Of a stretch of 64,000 nucleotides of DNA, positions 16,281 to 25,791 are shown one piece after another; position 1 is the stretch's first letter, and every line of letters begins with the position of its first letter. The DNA comes from Marinobacter fonticola. GTDB taxonomy: Bacteria > Pseudomonadota > Gammaproteobacteria > Pseudomonadales > Oleiphilaceae. A model generated the notes under the pieces. It had not been told where the DNA came from. It ran no database searches and worked only from the letters and a program-made list of their open reading frames with translations. Both the position numbers and the translations under genes were made by a program. The DNA is taken from the NCBI RefSeq assembly GCF_008122265.1, contig NZ_CP043042.1, forward strand, positions 2,852,001-2,916,000. Reading direction: 5' to 3'.

Positions 16281-16532
16281 AAAAACGGTCCCGATACCTC
16301 CGCAAAAATAGCAGCCAGGCCCCGGACCATGGCATCAAGCTAGCACGTTTCCACTCGGGTAACTCGGCAATAAAACGCCTACATCGAACGCCACAACCGA
16401 ACCGCTCGTGACGAATGGCTGGTTCAGTATCTCCTCGACAGCACCTAAGCCGCCCAAGATTGTGCAAATCGAAAGCTACGACACTACACTAATGAACGCC
16501 CGAATATGGAGCCGGGGAGCATCACCCCGTGA
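16281..16532 (+). mobile_element. Decayed IS3-family transposase (orfB C-terminal remnant)
   Basis: Translated pieces in shifting frames match the end of an IS3-family transposase. NGPDTSAKIAA corresponds to the DNGPEY region, DHGIKLARFHSGNS to the HGI..QPG segment, then YIERHNRTARDEW and VQYLLDST, an in-frame stop, and finally NERPNMEPGSITP. Frameshifts and stops show that it is inactive. No terminal inverted repeats could be identified. It lies between the response regulator and the first kinase, so an insertion probably separated a former regulator-kinase pair. Confidence 0.7.
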
Positions 16533-16669
16533 GAGGTTGGCTTAAGGCCCCCCTTGAACTCGCGCTAACAAATGGAAAATTACCCTTCTTTTTCCTTTAT
16601 GCTTACGATACGTGTAGATTTCTAGCTCTCGGCAAGGGCCGGTCCTTTCCATCGATACAAAACGCCAAT

Positions 16670-17992
16670 ATGACACCGAATAAAAGCATTCGAAGAACAC
16701 TAATCCAGTACGGAGCTATCTTCGGCTTCCTATATTTTTTCCTTATTTTTCTATCGCACGAGTATGTTATATGGCAGTTATCAGATGAAACCAGAAAGCA
16801 TCGTCTAAGCAAGGAGTTGGAAAGCTTTCAATCCATCATCCAAAATGAGTCACCAGAAGACGATGAGCTCAGAGGCATGATTGATCGATTTCAGTTGCTG
16901 CTGGAGCACGCAGTTATCATAGAAATGAAAAACGGGGACATTATAGCTAGTGGCAACTTAGACAAGGCCAAGCTGACCAGCGTTCTTGAAAAGCCCTCAG
17001 GCTTTATATACATATCTCAAGATAGGGAGAATCTTCTCGGACTAAAACGAGTCACTGAACAAGGAAATGAGCTGGTTTCAATTACCATCCTGGAGTTGGA
17101 AGAGGCACTAACGGAACGCTCGCTAGGAGCTCACCTGACTTTGCTAGCTGCTTCCGCCATCTTACTACTTGTCCTACTAACGTTAGTCGGAGCAGCCACA
17201 TATCGTGCACTAAAACCCGTAGGGGAGATAAGAGAAGATCTGAGAAGACTCCAATCTGGCAAAAAAAGCCATCTAAACTCTGACGTGCCCGAGGAGTTCA
17301 AATCGCTCATCAAACAATTTAACAACGCAATTGAGCTGGCAAGTCGTCGTCTCGACCGTCATCGCCGTCTCAACTCGGACCTCTCACATATGGTAAAAAC
17401 CTCAATCTCAGCCAATCTTGCCGTTCTAACGGCTGGCGATTCATCTCCACTTTCGCTAGAGGATGAGGCATTTATGGTCTCTAACTTGAGGGAATTGAGC
17501 CAAGCTCTGAACTATCGAATGAGCAAGGCTGATATAGCCGGTAAGCAGATGGGGCAAGCATGTTTACCCGTTGAAATCGCAGATAATGTTATTAATGTTA
17601 TGCAAAAAATCTTTCCCGATAAAATGTTTAATATGCATACCCTTTTGCCTAAAGATTTTAGTTGGCCTATGGAGAGGCAAGACCTTTCAGAAATGTTGGG
17701 CAACGTACTCGAAAACTCAGGAAAATGGTGCCACAAACAAGTCGACATATTGATAGCTCAGGCTGGCTCTGCGCTCATAATAGATATATCAGATGACGGC
17801 CCAGGGATTGCCCAAAATGAAGCATCTAAAGTGCTCGACAGGGGCTCCCGACTTGATGAAACCATAACTGGATTTGGACTCGGGCTGGCCATTGTGGCCG
17901 AGATCATCGAGGATAACTTCGGACAGATGGAAATCGGCACATCAACAACCGGTGGAGCTAGAATTGTGGTCACGCTCCCTATGACCGAGTAA
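16670..17992 (+). CDS. PhoQ-like sensor histidine kinase (first copy)
   Basis: A 440-residue inner-membrane sensor kinase: N-terminal helix (YGAIFGFLYFFLIFLS), a periplasmic sensor of about 130 residues, a second helix (LTLLAASAILLLVLLTLVGA), a HAMP-like linker (ALKPVGEIREDLRRL), and an H-box with H240 in SDLSHMVKTSIS. The ATPase motifs are N-box ENSGKW, DDGPGI and GFGLGLAI. The H-box lacks the proline normally found after KT (KTSIS, against KTPLA in PhoQ and in the second copy). The ATG at 16670 is chosen because the upstream frame runs into IS remnant sequence; the ribosome site is weak. The phospho-His is at residue 240 in both kinases, which supports a duplication origin. Confidence 0.88.
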   Translation: MTPNKSIRRTLIQYGAIFGFLYFFLIFLSHEYVIWQLSDETRKHRLSKELESFQSIIQNESPEDDELRGMIDRFQLLLEHAVIIEMKNGDIIASGNLDKAKLTSVLEKPSGFIYISQDRENLLGLKRVTEQGNELVSITILELEEALTERSLGAHLTLLAASAILLLVLLTLVGAATYRALKPVGEIREDLRRLQSGKKSHLNSDVPEEFKSLIKQFNNAIELASRRLDRHRRLNSDLSHMVKTSISANLAVLTAGDSSPLSLEDEAFMVSNLRELSQALNYRMSKADIAGKQMGQACLPVEIADNVINVMQKIFPDKMFNMHTLLPKDFSWPMERQDLSEMLGNVLENSGKWCHKQVDILIAQAGSALIIDISDDGPGIAQNEASKVLDRGSRLDETITGFGLGLAIVAEIIEDNFGQMEIGTSTTGGARIVVTLPMTE

Positions 17993-18243
17993 GGAGTGAT
18001 CTGTGAGTAAATCATTTCCTGTTTCAATCTACTTTCAATGGTGTATTGGGCGCTGGCGCTGGACGCAAATAGAGCTCCAAGACCTTGTTCCAATAACCGC
18101 TTCAGTTTTGCGGGAAGGCTCTTAGGATAGCGAGGACGCTCAGCTCATACTTTCCCAATCAGAGACTAGAGGTTTGAGAATTCGTACTAGTGGTATACCA
18201 GCCATCAATCTGTTCGAGGTTTGTAAAGGCAAAATTCAGCAAG

Positions 18244-18270
18244 AAAAAGGGGCTCCCGATACGGAGCCCC
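18244..18270 (-). terminator. Rho-independent terminator of czcCBA
   Basis: On the minus strand an 8-bp perfect stem (GGGGCTCC / GGAGCCCC, 18249-18270) with a 6-base loop is followed by five U (A-run 18244-18248). It lies 57 bp beyond the czcA stop. The rest of 18000-18326 shows no gene. Confidence 0.85.
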
Positions 18271-18326
18271 ATGTTGTAAAAGACCATGTCCATAGCGATG
18301 GCAGGCTATGAACTTATCCTCCCAAA

Positions 18327-21300
18327 TTACCGCTGCATATCAGCCAGCTTACCTTTCGAAAAGCGGATAAATAACACGGGTAGAACAAACAGTGTCAGAA
18401 ATGTTGCGGTCACGAGCCCACCGACGATCACGCTGGCAAGCGGTTTCTGAATTTCCGCCCCAACCCCCGTCGACAGTAGCATGGGTATTAAGCCGAGCGC
18501 TGATGTAATCGCCGTCATCAAGACCGGCCTCAGGCGGGAGACCGCTCCCTCGAACACTGCGTTGTTCACAACCACCCCGTCTTTTATTCGCTGGTTAATA
18601 CTTTCGACCATAACCACGCCGTTGAGCACCGCCACACCGAATAGCGTGATGAACCCGACCGAACTGGGCACCGAAAGATACTGGCCAGAAATCCACAATG
18701 AAAAGACTCCGCCGATAATAGCGAGTGGTACGTTGACCAGAATCAACAGAGCCTGCCCCACTGAACTGAAAGCAAAATACAGTAACAATGCGATCAGTCC
18801 CAGCGATACAGGCACTACGATTGTCAAACGTTTTTGGGCCCGTTGCTGATTCTCAAATTGGCCACCAATATCAACGGAATAACCCGGGGGTAGATCTACG
18901 TCAGAAGCGATGACCTCCTGAATATCGGCAACGACACTGCCCATATCGCGACCCTGGACGTTAGACTGAATGACGACACGACGCTGTACATCATCACGCC
19001 GCACCTGAGGCGGACCGGATTGAATAGATACATGGGCGACATCTCCAAGCCGCACCCAGGCTCCAGAGGGAGCCTGTAGTCGCAAATCAGCGATGGTCTC
19101 CCGGTCTTCTCTAAAACGTTTGGCCAGTCGTACGTAGATATCGTACCGCTCATTTCCATTGATAATCTGACCCGCAGCGGCGCCACCGAGGCCATCCCGT
19201 ACAACGCTCATCACATCCGCCACTGCGAGACCATATCGAGAAAGTGCGCGACGATCCGGTTGAACGACCAGCTGGGCCTCACCAGCAATCTGCTCCATCG
19301 CTACATCTCGGGTTCCCTGCACGTTTTTAACTGCGGATTCAATCTGCTGCCCTTTTTCAGCAAGAATATCGAGATCCGGGCCAAAGAGCTTGATGGCGAG
19401 CTGAGCACGAACCCCCGACAATAGTTCGTCAACGCGGGTTGCGATTGGCTGCGAAAAGTTGAATAGCAGTCCTGGGTGTTGTTCCAGCTTTTCTTTAAAT
19501 AGCGACTGCAATTCGTAGCGGTCCTTTGCACTAGTCCACTCCGAGGTGGGCTTAAGACCAATGTAGATCTCGATATTGTTCACAGGCTCTGGATCGCCGC
19601 CGATTTCCGCCCGGCCGATTCGAGATAGCGCATAGGTCACTTCCGGAAATTCCATTAACAGAGATTCTAGTTTAGGGGCAACCTCAAGGGCAGTCTCAAG
19701 ACTGGCCGACGGCGCCAGCGTCACCCGAAGATTGACAGTCCCCTCCTCCAACTCGGGAACAAACTCGGTGCCAAGTCTAGGTACAACCAGTGCCGCAAGC
19801 ACCACAAGTGCTGCTGCTGTCCCAACAACCATTCGGGTGTGTTTCAACGACCAACCAAGCCCCTTTCGGTAAAGCTTTTCAAGAGGTTTAACCACAAAGC
19901 TTTCCCGCTCCCGAATTCCTTTTCTGAATGCAAAGGAAGCCAAGGCGGGTACGATCACTAACGCGACGATAACTGCGGAAACAATGGCAAGCATGATGCT
20001 TATCGCCATTGGTTGGAACAACTTGGCTTCCACACCTTCAAAGCTGAAAAGGGGCATGAAGACCACGAGGATGATCGCGGTAGCGAAAAAGATCGGTCGA
20101 GCTACTTCCCGCCCAGCTTCCTGCAGACGAAGCGCAATACCATGGTTGTCTCGAGATGCGTCCAACGGATCGGGGTCGTTACCTACCAATTCTTCTCGGT
20201 GGGCATCATGTTCGGCATCCGGATGTGTCAGATGTTTGAACATATTTTCAACCATGACAACAGAGCCATCTACCAGCATACCAATCGCGACCGCGATGCC
20301 GCCCAGCGACATCAGGTTGGCCGAAAGGCCAAACCAAGCCATAATCATCAAGGCTATACCGATAGAAATAGGTATCGAAAGCAGCACCAACAATGTTGCC
20401 CGTAGGTTCATCAGAAACAGAGCAAGCACCACGACGATAAACACGAAAGCTAGCAGCAGCGCATTAGCCACCGTTTCTACCGCCTTCGTGACCAAATCCG
20501 CTTGGTTGTAGTAGGGCTCAAAGCGAACCCCCTCAGGCAAGGCTTGATTTATGCGGTCAATACGGGCTTCGATCCCATCGATAGTGGCTTTGGTGTTAGC
20601 CCCCATTCGTTTGAGTACAATGCCTGAAATCACTTCGCCCAGAGGCTCTACCTCGCCATTCTCGGCCTTACGGGTCATGGTCACGGCACCTTGACGTATT
20701 TCACGACCAAGCTCTACAGTGGCCACCTCGTCTACTGTCACCGTGATGCCATTAATGGTCTTGACGGGTATCTGACGAATCTGCTCCAGGCCCTGCTCAC
20801 CGTTGTCCAGCCAACCCATGCCACGAATAACTAGCTGTTCTTGCCCGCGGCCCATGTACCAGCCCCCAACATTGGAATTGTTGTTTTCCAGGGCTTGCAT
20901 GATGTCGCTCTGAGATAGATCGTAGGATAGCAGTCGTGCCGGATTCAGATTCACCTGGTACTGACGGACTTCTCCCCCAAACGATAGGATATCGGTGACA
21001 CCTTCAGCAGGTATCAACAGTAATTTGACCAACCAGTCGTGCAGACTACGCAGCTCCATCGCGTCGTAACCCGAATCGGGATCTGCCATCAGCAGGTATT
21101 GGTAAACTTGGCCAAGGCCCGAGGTATTGGGGCCCATCTCAGGCACGCCGACGCCCTCTGGAATCAGCTCTTTAGCCGCCTGCAAGCGTTCAAACACTAA
21201 TTGCCGCGCAAAGTAGATGTCCGTTCCTTCTTCGAACACCACGGTAACGCCAGACAAACCAGTCTTAGAAATGGAGCGTACTTCTTCAACATCCGGCAAC

Positions 21301-21524
21301 GCATACATGACCGCTTCAATGGGATAGGTAATAAGCTGCTCCACTTCTTCAGCCGCAAGACCCGGAGCTTCGGTATTTACAGCAACCTGGACATTGGTAA
21401 CGTCGGGAAAGGCATCCAGGTTCAGTTTTGGGATCTGAAACGCTGCCGTAGCCACCAGCACGGTAAGCGCGATAAGAACCAACAGGCGGTTTTTAACCGC
21501 CCAATCGACAACTCGGTTAAACAT
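18327..21524 (-). CDS. CzcA-type heavy-metal RND efflux pump
   Basis: A 1065-residue inner-membrane proton-driven pump of the HME-RND family. The N-terminal helix (MFNRVVDWAVKNRLLVLIALTVLV) is followed by a large periplasmic loop with DAFPDVTNVQV and by the helix-4 region GGIAVAIGMLVDGSVVMVENMF, which contains the conserved acidic residue. A second RND half and the C-terminal helix bundle (GVAVLNGVVMVESINQRI) follow. The helix-4 signature is not the DFG-type of classic CzcA nor exactly the CusA type, so divalent versus monovalent substrate is open. It ends the czcC-czcB-czcA operon, 14 bp from czcB, and is followed by a strong terminator. Confidence 0.93.
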   Translation of the reverse strand: MFNRVVDWAVKNRLLVLIALTVLVATAAFQIPKLNLDAFPDVTNVQVAVNTEAPGLAAEEVEQLITYPIEAVMYALPDVEEVRSISKTGLSGVTVVFEEGTDIYFARQLVFERLQAAKELIPEGVGVPEMGPNTSGLGQVYQYLLMADPDSGYDAMELRSLHDWLVKLLLIPAEGVTDILSFGGEVRQYQVNLNPARLLSYDLSQSDIMQALENNNSNVGGWYMGRGQEQLVIRGMGWLDNGEQGLEQIRQIPVKTINGITVTVDEVATVELGREIRQGAVTMTRKAENGEVEPLGEVISGIVLKRMGANTKATIDGIEARIDRINQALPEGVRFEPYYNQADLVTKAVETVANALLLAFVFIVVVLALFLMNLRATLLVLLSIPISIGIALMIMAWFGLSANLMSLGGIAVAIGMLVDGSVVMVENMFKHLTHPDAEHDAHREELVGNDPDPLDASRDNHGIALRLQEAGREVARPIFFATAIILVVFMPLFSFEGVEAKLFQPMAISIMLAIVSAVIVALVIVPALASFAFRKGIRERESFVVKPLEKLYRKGLGWSLKHTRMVVGTAAALVVLAALVVPRLGTEFVPELEEGTVNLRVTLAPSASLETALEVAPKLESLLMEFPEVTYALSRIGRAEIGGDPEPVNNIEIYIGLKPTSEWTSAKDRYELQSLFKEKLEQHPGLLFNFSQPIATRVDELLSGVRAQLAIKLFGPDLDILAEKGQQIESAVKNVQGTRDVAMEQIAGEAQLVVQPDRRALSRYGLAVADVMSVVRDGLGGAAAGQIINGNERYDIYVRLAKRFREDRETIADLRLQAPSGAWVRLGDVAHVSIQSGPPQVRRDDVQRRVVIQSNVQGRDMGSVVADIQEVIASDVDLPPGYSVDIGGQFENQQRAQKRLTIVVPVSLGLIALLLYFAFSSVGQALLILVNVPLAIIGGVFSLWISGQYLSVPSSVGFITLFGVAVLNGVVMVESINQRIKDGVVVNNAVFEGAVSRLRPVLMTAITSALGLIPMLLSTGVGAEIQKPLASVIVGGLVTATFLTLFVLPVLFIRFSKGKLADMQR

Positions 21525-21538
21525 AAGGGCTCCGGCGA

Positions 21539-22768
21539 TCAGTGGTTATGTGGATCAAAGCCACCTTTGGCAATTTGTGATGCGACGAAAAATGCACCCT
21601 GCAAAACAACACGCTTGCCCCCGTCGATGCCTGAGATCTCGCGGAGTCCTCCAATTGAGCGCCCCAACTCTACTTCCACAGGTGTGTACTCGCCCTCAGC
21701 CTTTTCCACAAAGACTGTCCAGTCGCCGTCCGCTCCCCGCATCAACGCGCTCTCCGGCACCGCAAGCACTTGCTCCTGGGTCTGGAATCGAAAATACACT
21801 TCGGCAAACATCCCCGGATGGAAACGATCATTCGGGTTTGGCAACTCCAGCCTGACGGTTCGTGTGCGGGTGACCGGATCAATGGTATGGGCTTCCTGAG
21901 ATACCGTCGCAATCGCCAGATGGTCTGCGGCCCTGATTTCCGCTTCCAACCCCTGTTCAAGCACGACATCGGAACTGGCGGGTAAGTGAGCTTCTACCCA
22001 AAGTTCACTTTCATCCGCCAGGGTAACCAGCGGTTGACCAGCCTCGACGCGTTGTCCCTGTTCAAAATCATCAGTGAGCACTGCGCCATCCACCCGAGCC
22101 CTCAGGGAGTATTCTCCGAGACTACCCAAGCGACTATCCTTCAACTTATCAATATCATCTTCACTCAATCCGTAAGCGAGCAGTGTGGCTCTTGCGGCTT
22201 CAACATTTGCTTTTGCTGTATTGAACCTCTCGTCCCCGACCACGGAACGACCCAGCCCGCTAATTCTCTCCCACTCCGGATAGGCCTTCCTGTAATCAGC
22301 CTGAGCCTGTGCTACCTTCTCACTGAACAGAGTCACTAACGGCTGACCTTCGGTGACGTGTTCACCCAACGCCACGTGCCGGCGCAGAACCACTGAAGCA
22401 ACCCGAGGTGATACGTGATAACTGGTGTACCCGTTAGTCAGCAACTCGCCGGGTGCATAGACTTCGTACTCGATCCGCTGACGCTCAAGTTTGCCTACCC
22501 GAATGTTTGCAAGTTTTTTCTGCTTCAGGTCGATCTTCGCAGCAGCGCTTTCTTCATGCCGGTCACCTCCCTCCTCTTCGTGACCATGATCGTCTTCCTC
22601 TTGGTCTTCTTGGTGCTCACTGTCATGACTAGCGCTTTCCGGAGCGTGGTCACGGTCAGCCGAATGCTTGTAACCTTCCTTCTCAGGAGTACCTTGCTCA
22701 GCTAACGCAACTGACGGTGTGGACAAATACAGCGACAATGTCAGTAAATAAAACAGAGACTTATTCAT
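21539..22768 (-). CDS. CzcB-type periplasmic adaptor of the RND pump
   Basis: A 409-residue membrane fusion protein. A signal peptide (LFYLLTLSLYLSTPSVALA) is followed by a strongly His/Asp/Glu-rich segment (for example HDSEHQEDQEEDDHGHEEE), a likely metal-binding region. The typical adaptor architecture comes next: a biotinyl-lipoyl-like hairpin (YHVSPRVASVVLRRHVALGEHV), an alpha-hairpin with coiled-coil character, a beta-barrel domain (LWVEAHLPASSDV) and a C-terminal membrane-proximal domain. A terminal PHNH may add metal ligands. It sits 23 bp after czcC and 14 bp before czcA. The His-rich domain supports Zn/Cd/Co/Ni type substrates. Confidence 0.92.
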   Translation of the reverse strand: MNKSLFYLLTLSLYLSTPSVALAEQGTPEKEGYKHSADRDHAPESASHDSEHQEDQEEDDHGHEEEGGDRHEESAAAKIDLKQKKLANIRVGKLERQRIEYEVYAPGELLTNGYTSYHVSPRVASVVLRRHVALGEHVTEGQPLVTLFSEKVAQAQADYRKAYPEWERISGLGRSVVGDERFNTAKANVEAARATLLAYGLSEDDIDKLKDSRLGSLGEYSLRARVDGAVLTDDFEQGQRVEAGQPLVTLADESELWVEAHLPASSDVVLEQGLEAEIRAADHLAIATVSQEAHTIDPVTRTRTVRLELPNPNDRFHPGMFAEVYFRFQTQEQVLAVPESALMRGADGDWTVFVEKAEGEYTPVEVELGRSIGGLREISGIDGGKRVVLQGAFFVASQIAKGGFDPHNH

Positions 22769-22791
22769 AATAAAAATCCAGTTTCAGAGCG

Positions 22792-24009
22792 TTATTGGAA
22801 TAAGAAAGTCAGTTCGCCGGACTGGCGCAGGAGTGCGATGAAACTAAGCTGTGCTTGTCTTTCCAGCTCGATACCTGTTTTCAGGCTCTCGGCTCGCTGG
22901 CCGAGCGCCTGAAGGTATTCGGAGGTAGAAATGTCCCCGACCCGCCACTGCTGCTCAAGCAAATCAGCACTTCGTTTCACGCGCCCCTGGGATAACTCAT
23001 TCCATCGGCTGAGCTGCTCGTCGTATCTTTTCCAAGCAGCGCGAGCTCCCGCCAATTCATATTGCTGCTTCCGAAAAAGTGCCTTAAACCGAGCCTCAGC
23101 CTCCAAAGCGCGCCGGTTGGCCGCTCTGGTTTCCGCGCTGTAGTTATTGCGAATATTGAGAGGGATCGAAAATGTAAGCCCTACCACATTTTCTCCCCCA
23201 TCACGTCCTCCATTGAGTCCGACGGTGGGTGAAGCCGTTGCCCTTCGACTGGCAACCTCAGCTTCACTCTTCAACACCTGCCATTTGGCACGGGCAGCCG
23301 CTATTGAGGGGTGCAACAGTAAATCAGCATCGTCAGCACGAGTTTCGAGTTTCGGCCAGACATGTTCGGGAATGCCTTCACTCCCTGAAACCCAATCAGG
23401 CAACAGTTCCTTGACGCGGACTTCGGCTTGATCAACCGTAGCTTTCGCCTGAGCGACTTCACTCAGTTGCTGCGAGAGGCTCAAAAACAGTAGCTCTGCA
23501 TCGACACGCCCGAGATCTCCTGCCTGCTGACGCTGTTCGACAAGCTTCAGCAATGCATCTAATCGTTTCTGCTGTGTCTCAGCTATTTCAGCAACGAGTT
23601 TGCTGGCTCGCCACTGAACAAGTGCACCCAACGATTCAGATACTTGCTCCAATATCGTTTCGCTCAAGTCGGCTTGGGCAGAAATCCGCATCGCGGAAGC
23701 TTTCTCCTCTAATGCCCCCCTTTGATCCGACCAATCGATCGTTTGTGAAAGCCCTACATCGAAATTTTCTTCACTTCCTGTCCGGTCGGCTCCCACTGAC
23801 AACTCAGGGTTATACAACGGCTGTTCGCTGGCTTCAGCGTCTGCCTGCGTAGCCGCCGATTGCTCTCGAGCCGCCTGTACATCCGGATGTTTACTCACTT
23901 GAGTGGATAACCAATTTGCCCAGATCCGTGTTTCGGTATAGCCAAGTAACGGGACCGCTAGTAACGCCATACACAGCAACACTCGGACTGAGTGTCTATA
24001 AATATTCAT
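22792..24009 (-). CDS. CzcC-type outer-membrane efflux channel
   Basis: A 405-residue TolC-family outer membrane protein of the RND complex. Signal peptide VLLCMALLAVPLLGYTET; long amphipathic helices with Ala/Glu/Gln repeats (VQAAREQSAATQADAEASEQPLYNP...) in two structural repeats, the second ending near SDLLEQQWRVGDISTSEYLQALGQ. The ATG ending at 24009 is preferred over a TTG at 24015 because GGGAG precedes it at good spacing. It is the first gene of the czcCBA operon. The 19-bp direct-repeat motif lies 80-98 bp upstream, so the response regulator in this block is the likely activator. Confidence 0.9.
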   Translation of the reverse strand: MNIYRHSVRVLLCMALLAVPLLGYTETRIWANWLSTQVSKHPDVQAAREQSAATQADAEASEQPLYNPELSVGADRTGSEENFDVGLSQTIDWSDQRGALEEKASAMRISAQADLSETILEQVSESLGALVQWRASKLVAEIAETQQKRLDALLKLVEQRQQAGDLGRVDAELLFLSLSQQLSEVAQAKATVDQAEVRVKELLPDWVSGSEGIPEHVWPKLETRADDADLLLHPSIAAARAKWQVLKSEAEVASRRATASPTVGLNGGRDGGENVVGLTFSIPLNIRNNYSAETRAANRRALEAEARFKALFRKQQYELAGARAAWKRYDEQLSRWNELSQGRVKRSADLLEQQWRVGDISTSEYLQALGQRAESLKTGIELERQAQLSFIALLRQSGELTFLFQ

Positions 24010-24088
24010 CGCCAAACTCCCAACGATAGAGGTCAGATAAATCGCGTCAAAGCCCTGCTGAAAACCGGGCGAAGCTTAGCTGGCGTGC

Positions 24089-24107
24089 CTGAAATGAGTT
24101 TGAATAT
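24089..24107 (-). promoter_or_regulatory. Direct-repeat motif upstream of czcCBA
   Basis: The coding strand reads ATATTCAAACTCATTTCAG, with TTCA half-sites 11 bp apart, 80-98 bp before czcC. By eye it matches the DcaP-porin site at 15 of 19 positions. Confidence 0.65.
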
Positions 24108-24203
24108 GAGGCAGGAGAACTGGCTTAATTAGAAACTTTAACTGGGCGGGATTGAAAGCGGCGGGCCCCAAACCAGAACCCGCCAAAAGAAAGTAACTAA
24201 GGA

Positions 24204-25454
24204 TCAGAAGCTGAACTGCGCAGCCAATTGCAAACGGGTATTGTCGGCCGACTCACCGTTCGCTAGCTCTTTATTGGCGTATGACAGTTCTAACCCAAGA
24301 GTAACCGGGTCAGCAACTTGGTAGAAGTTACTGAAATAGGCACTCTCCAGTGTCTGGAAGGAGTTAGGGAAAAGATTCTCTTCCTGATCACCCTCCAGGC
24401 GTCCGTACGTGAGACTGGAGGCGAGTTTCGGCGTCCACTGCTGACTGACAGATACGTTAAAGCCGTAAGCCTCAATAGTTTCGAGATCGCCATTAGCATC
24501 AATATATGCTTCACCGATACCACTTCGACCAGCGTCACTCTCATTATTACTAAATGAGCTGTATATATAACGACCGACGCCGTCACCAAAAATAGCACCC
24601 GCCATCAAAGAGGTGGCGTCTGTAACGTCCAGTCGCGCGGCTGCCATAACGCCATAACCAAAAGCTGAGTCGTCACCGGTCGCGCTGGAATCATCTGTCT
24701 TGAGCGAGCGAGCCAAGCCCGCGACTTCCAATCCTCCACCATTGCCAGACCACTTATAGCGAGCGGTTAGGTCGGGCACCGTGTCTCTTGACCCCTCAAA
24801 GCCGCTGGTTTCGGGATTTTCGGCAGACACCGAAAATTGCCCATCTCCTACGCCCGCGGTGTAGCGGATCTGTGCCTGACGGACAAAACTCACGCCGACC
24901 GGACCATTGAAGTCCACTGTAGTTGGGTAAGCGGTGAAGTGCATGAAGTTGCTCCATGTCTGCCCGGCCAACCAGCCGTTTAATTCACCATAGGCATGAC
25001 GGAGACGGAGCCCTCGTGAATTCGAGAATAGTTCGTTTCCACCACTCCCGAAAAAGTCCGCCTCGACAACTGTTTTCGCTTCACCAAGATCAGTTGGCGT
25101 ACTAGTACCAATCCGAACCCGCGACTGACGGGCATGGACTCTCAATGAGCTGTCGCTCTCATCACTGGCAGTATTCAGAACACTAGGGTCGAGAGCATCC
25201 CCAAGGTCCTGATCCATGTCATAGATCATATCGAGCTTGACGTAACCACCGATGGTTACGGAAGTATTTGTACCTGGTAGCGTCCAACCGTCAGACTCCT
25301 TGCTTTGCGCCATGTCGTCCAACTGACGCTGCAAATCGTTAATCTGCACTTGCAGTTCATTTTCGGTTTGGGCGTGAGTGGACGGGGCCAGAATTCCGGC
25401 TACTGCCATCATCAATGTTGTGTTGGCCGCCAATTTAAAGTTTTTAGTTCGCAT
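24204..25454 (-). CDS. DcaP-like trimeric outer-membrane porin
   Basis: A 416-residue porin: signal peptide ending STHAQ, a short N-terminal coiled coil (LQVQINDLQRQLDDMAQ), then a beta-barrel beginning SVTIGGYVKLDMIYDMD and ending in Phe (LQLAAQFSF), as outer-membrane proteins do. This layout matches the DcaP family, which takes up small organic acids. The ATG ending at 25454 follows GGAG. It lies upstream of czcC on the same strand but is separated by about 190 bp and has its own 19-bp direct-repeat motif. Coregulation of a porin with a metal pump recalls czc/oprD control in Pseudomonas, which is an inference. Confidence 0.85.
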   Translation of the reverse strand: MRTKNFKLAANTTLMMAVAGILAPSTHAQTENELQVQINDLQRQLDDMAQSKESDGWTLPGTNTSVTIGGYVKLDMIYDMDQDLGDALDPSVLNTASDESDSSLRVHARQSRVRIGTSTPTDLGEAKTVVEADFFGSGGNELFSNSRGLRLRHAYGELNGWLAGQTWSNFMHFTAYPTTVDFNGPVGVSFVRQAQIRYTAGVGDGQFSVSAENPETSGFEGSRDTVPDLTARYKWSGNGGGLEVAGLARSLKTDDSSATGDDSAFGYGVMAAARLDVTDATSLMAGAIFGDGVGRYIYSSFSNNESDAGRSGIGEAYIDANGDLETIEAYGFNVSVSQQWTPKLASSLTYGRLEGDQEENLFPNSFQTLESAYFSNFYQVADPVTLGLELSYANKELANGESADNTRLQLAAQFSF

Positions 25455-25613
25455 CTAAAACAGTCTCCATGCACTTTTTTTTTGTTTCACCCAATCGACA
25501 GGTAGCGCCATTAGCTCCACACCGAAATGCTTGGGCTATCCGCCATTGCCGATATACGCAGCCCGCTGCTCTTTCGTAGAAAAACAGGGGTTGGCTATCA
25601 ATAACAGACAAAC

Positions 25614-25632
25614 TTGAAATGAAGTTGAAAAT
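25614..25632 (-). promoter_or_regulatory. Direct-repeat motif upstream of DcaP-like porin
   Basis: The coding strand reads ATTTTCAACTTCATTTCAA, the best form of the motif (TTTCA, six bases, TTTCA), 160-178 bp before the porin start. The 25455-25791 gap is AT-rich and otherwise holds only the divergent promoters. Confidence 0.65.
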
Positions 25633-25724
25633 TAAGAGCCAACACTTCTTGCACACGGAAAGCGACCACGACCAAATCAACGCATTGTCGAATTAAATGT
25701 CGAGTACTTACAAATAAATTCGGT

Positions 25725-25743
25725 TTTTTCAAGTTGAGTTAAA
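25725..25743 (+). promoter_or_regulatory. Direct-repeat motif upstream of second small secreted protein
   Basis: The coding strand reads TTTTTCAAGTTGAGTTAAA, 49-67 bp before ATG 25792. It keeps the TTCAA half-site; the second half-site is degenerate. Orientation relative to the gene matches the other sites. Confidence 0.45.
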
Positions 25744-25791
25744 GCTTATTTGCTTTACTTGAGACTTAACATCTTCGATAGAGGGAGCTCT

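Noticed and set aside
16192..16467. Minus-strand frame of 91 codons
   Set aside because: It is antisense to readable transposase fragments, which explain the sequence better.
16529..16669. Longer N-terminus of the first kinase
   Set aside because: The upstream extension has no membrane or sensor logic and overlaps the IS3 relic end; the ATG at 16670 gives the same layout and His position as the sister kinase.
25444..25680. Minus-strand frame of 78 codons overlapping the DcaP-like porin start
   Set aside because: It covers the porin promoter region and motif, with no ribosome site or recognisable domain.
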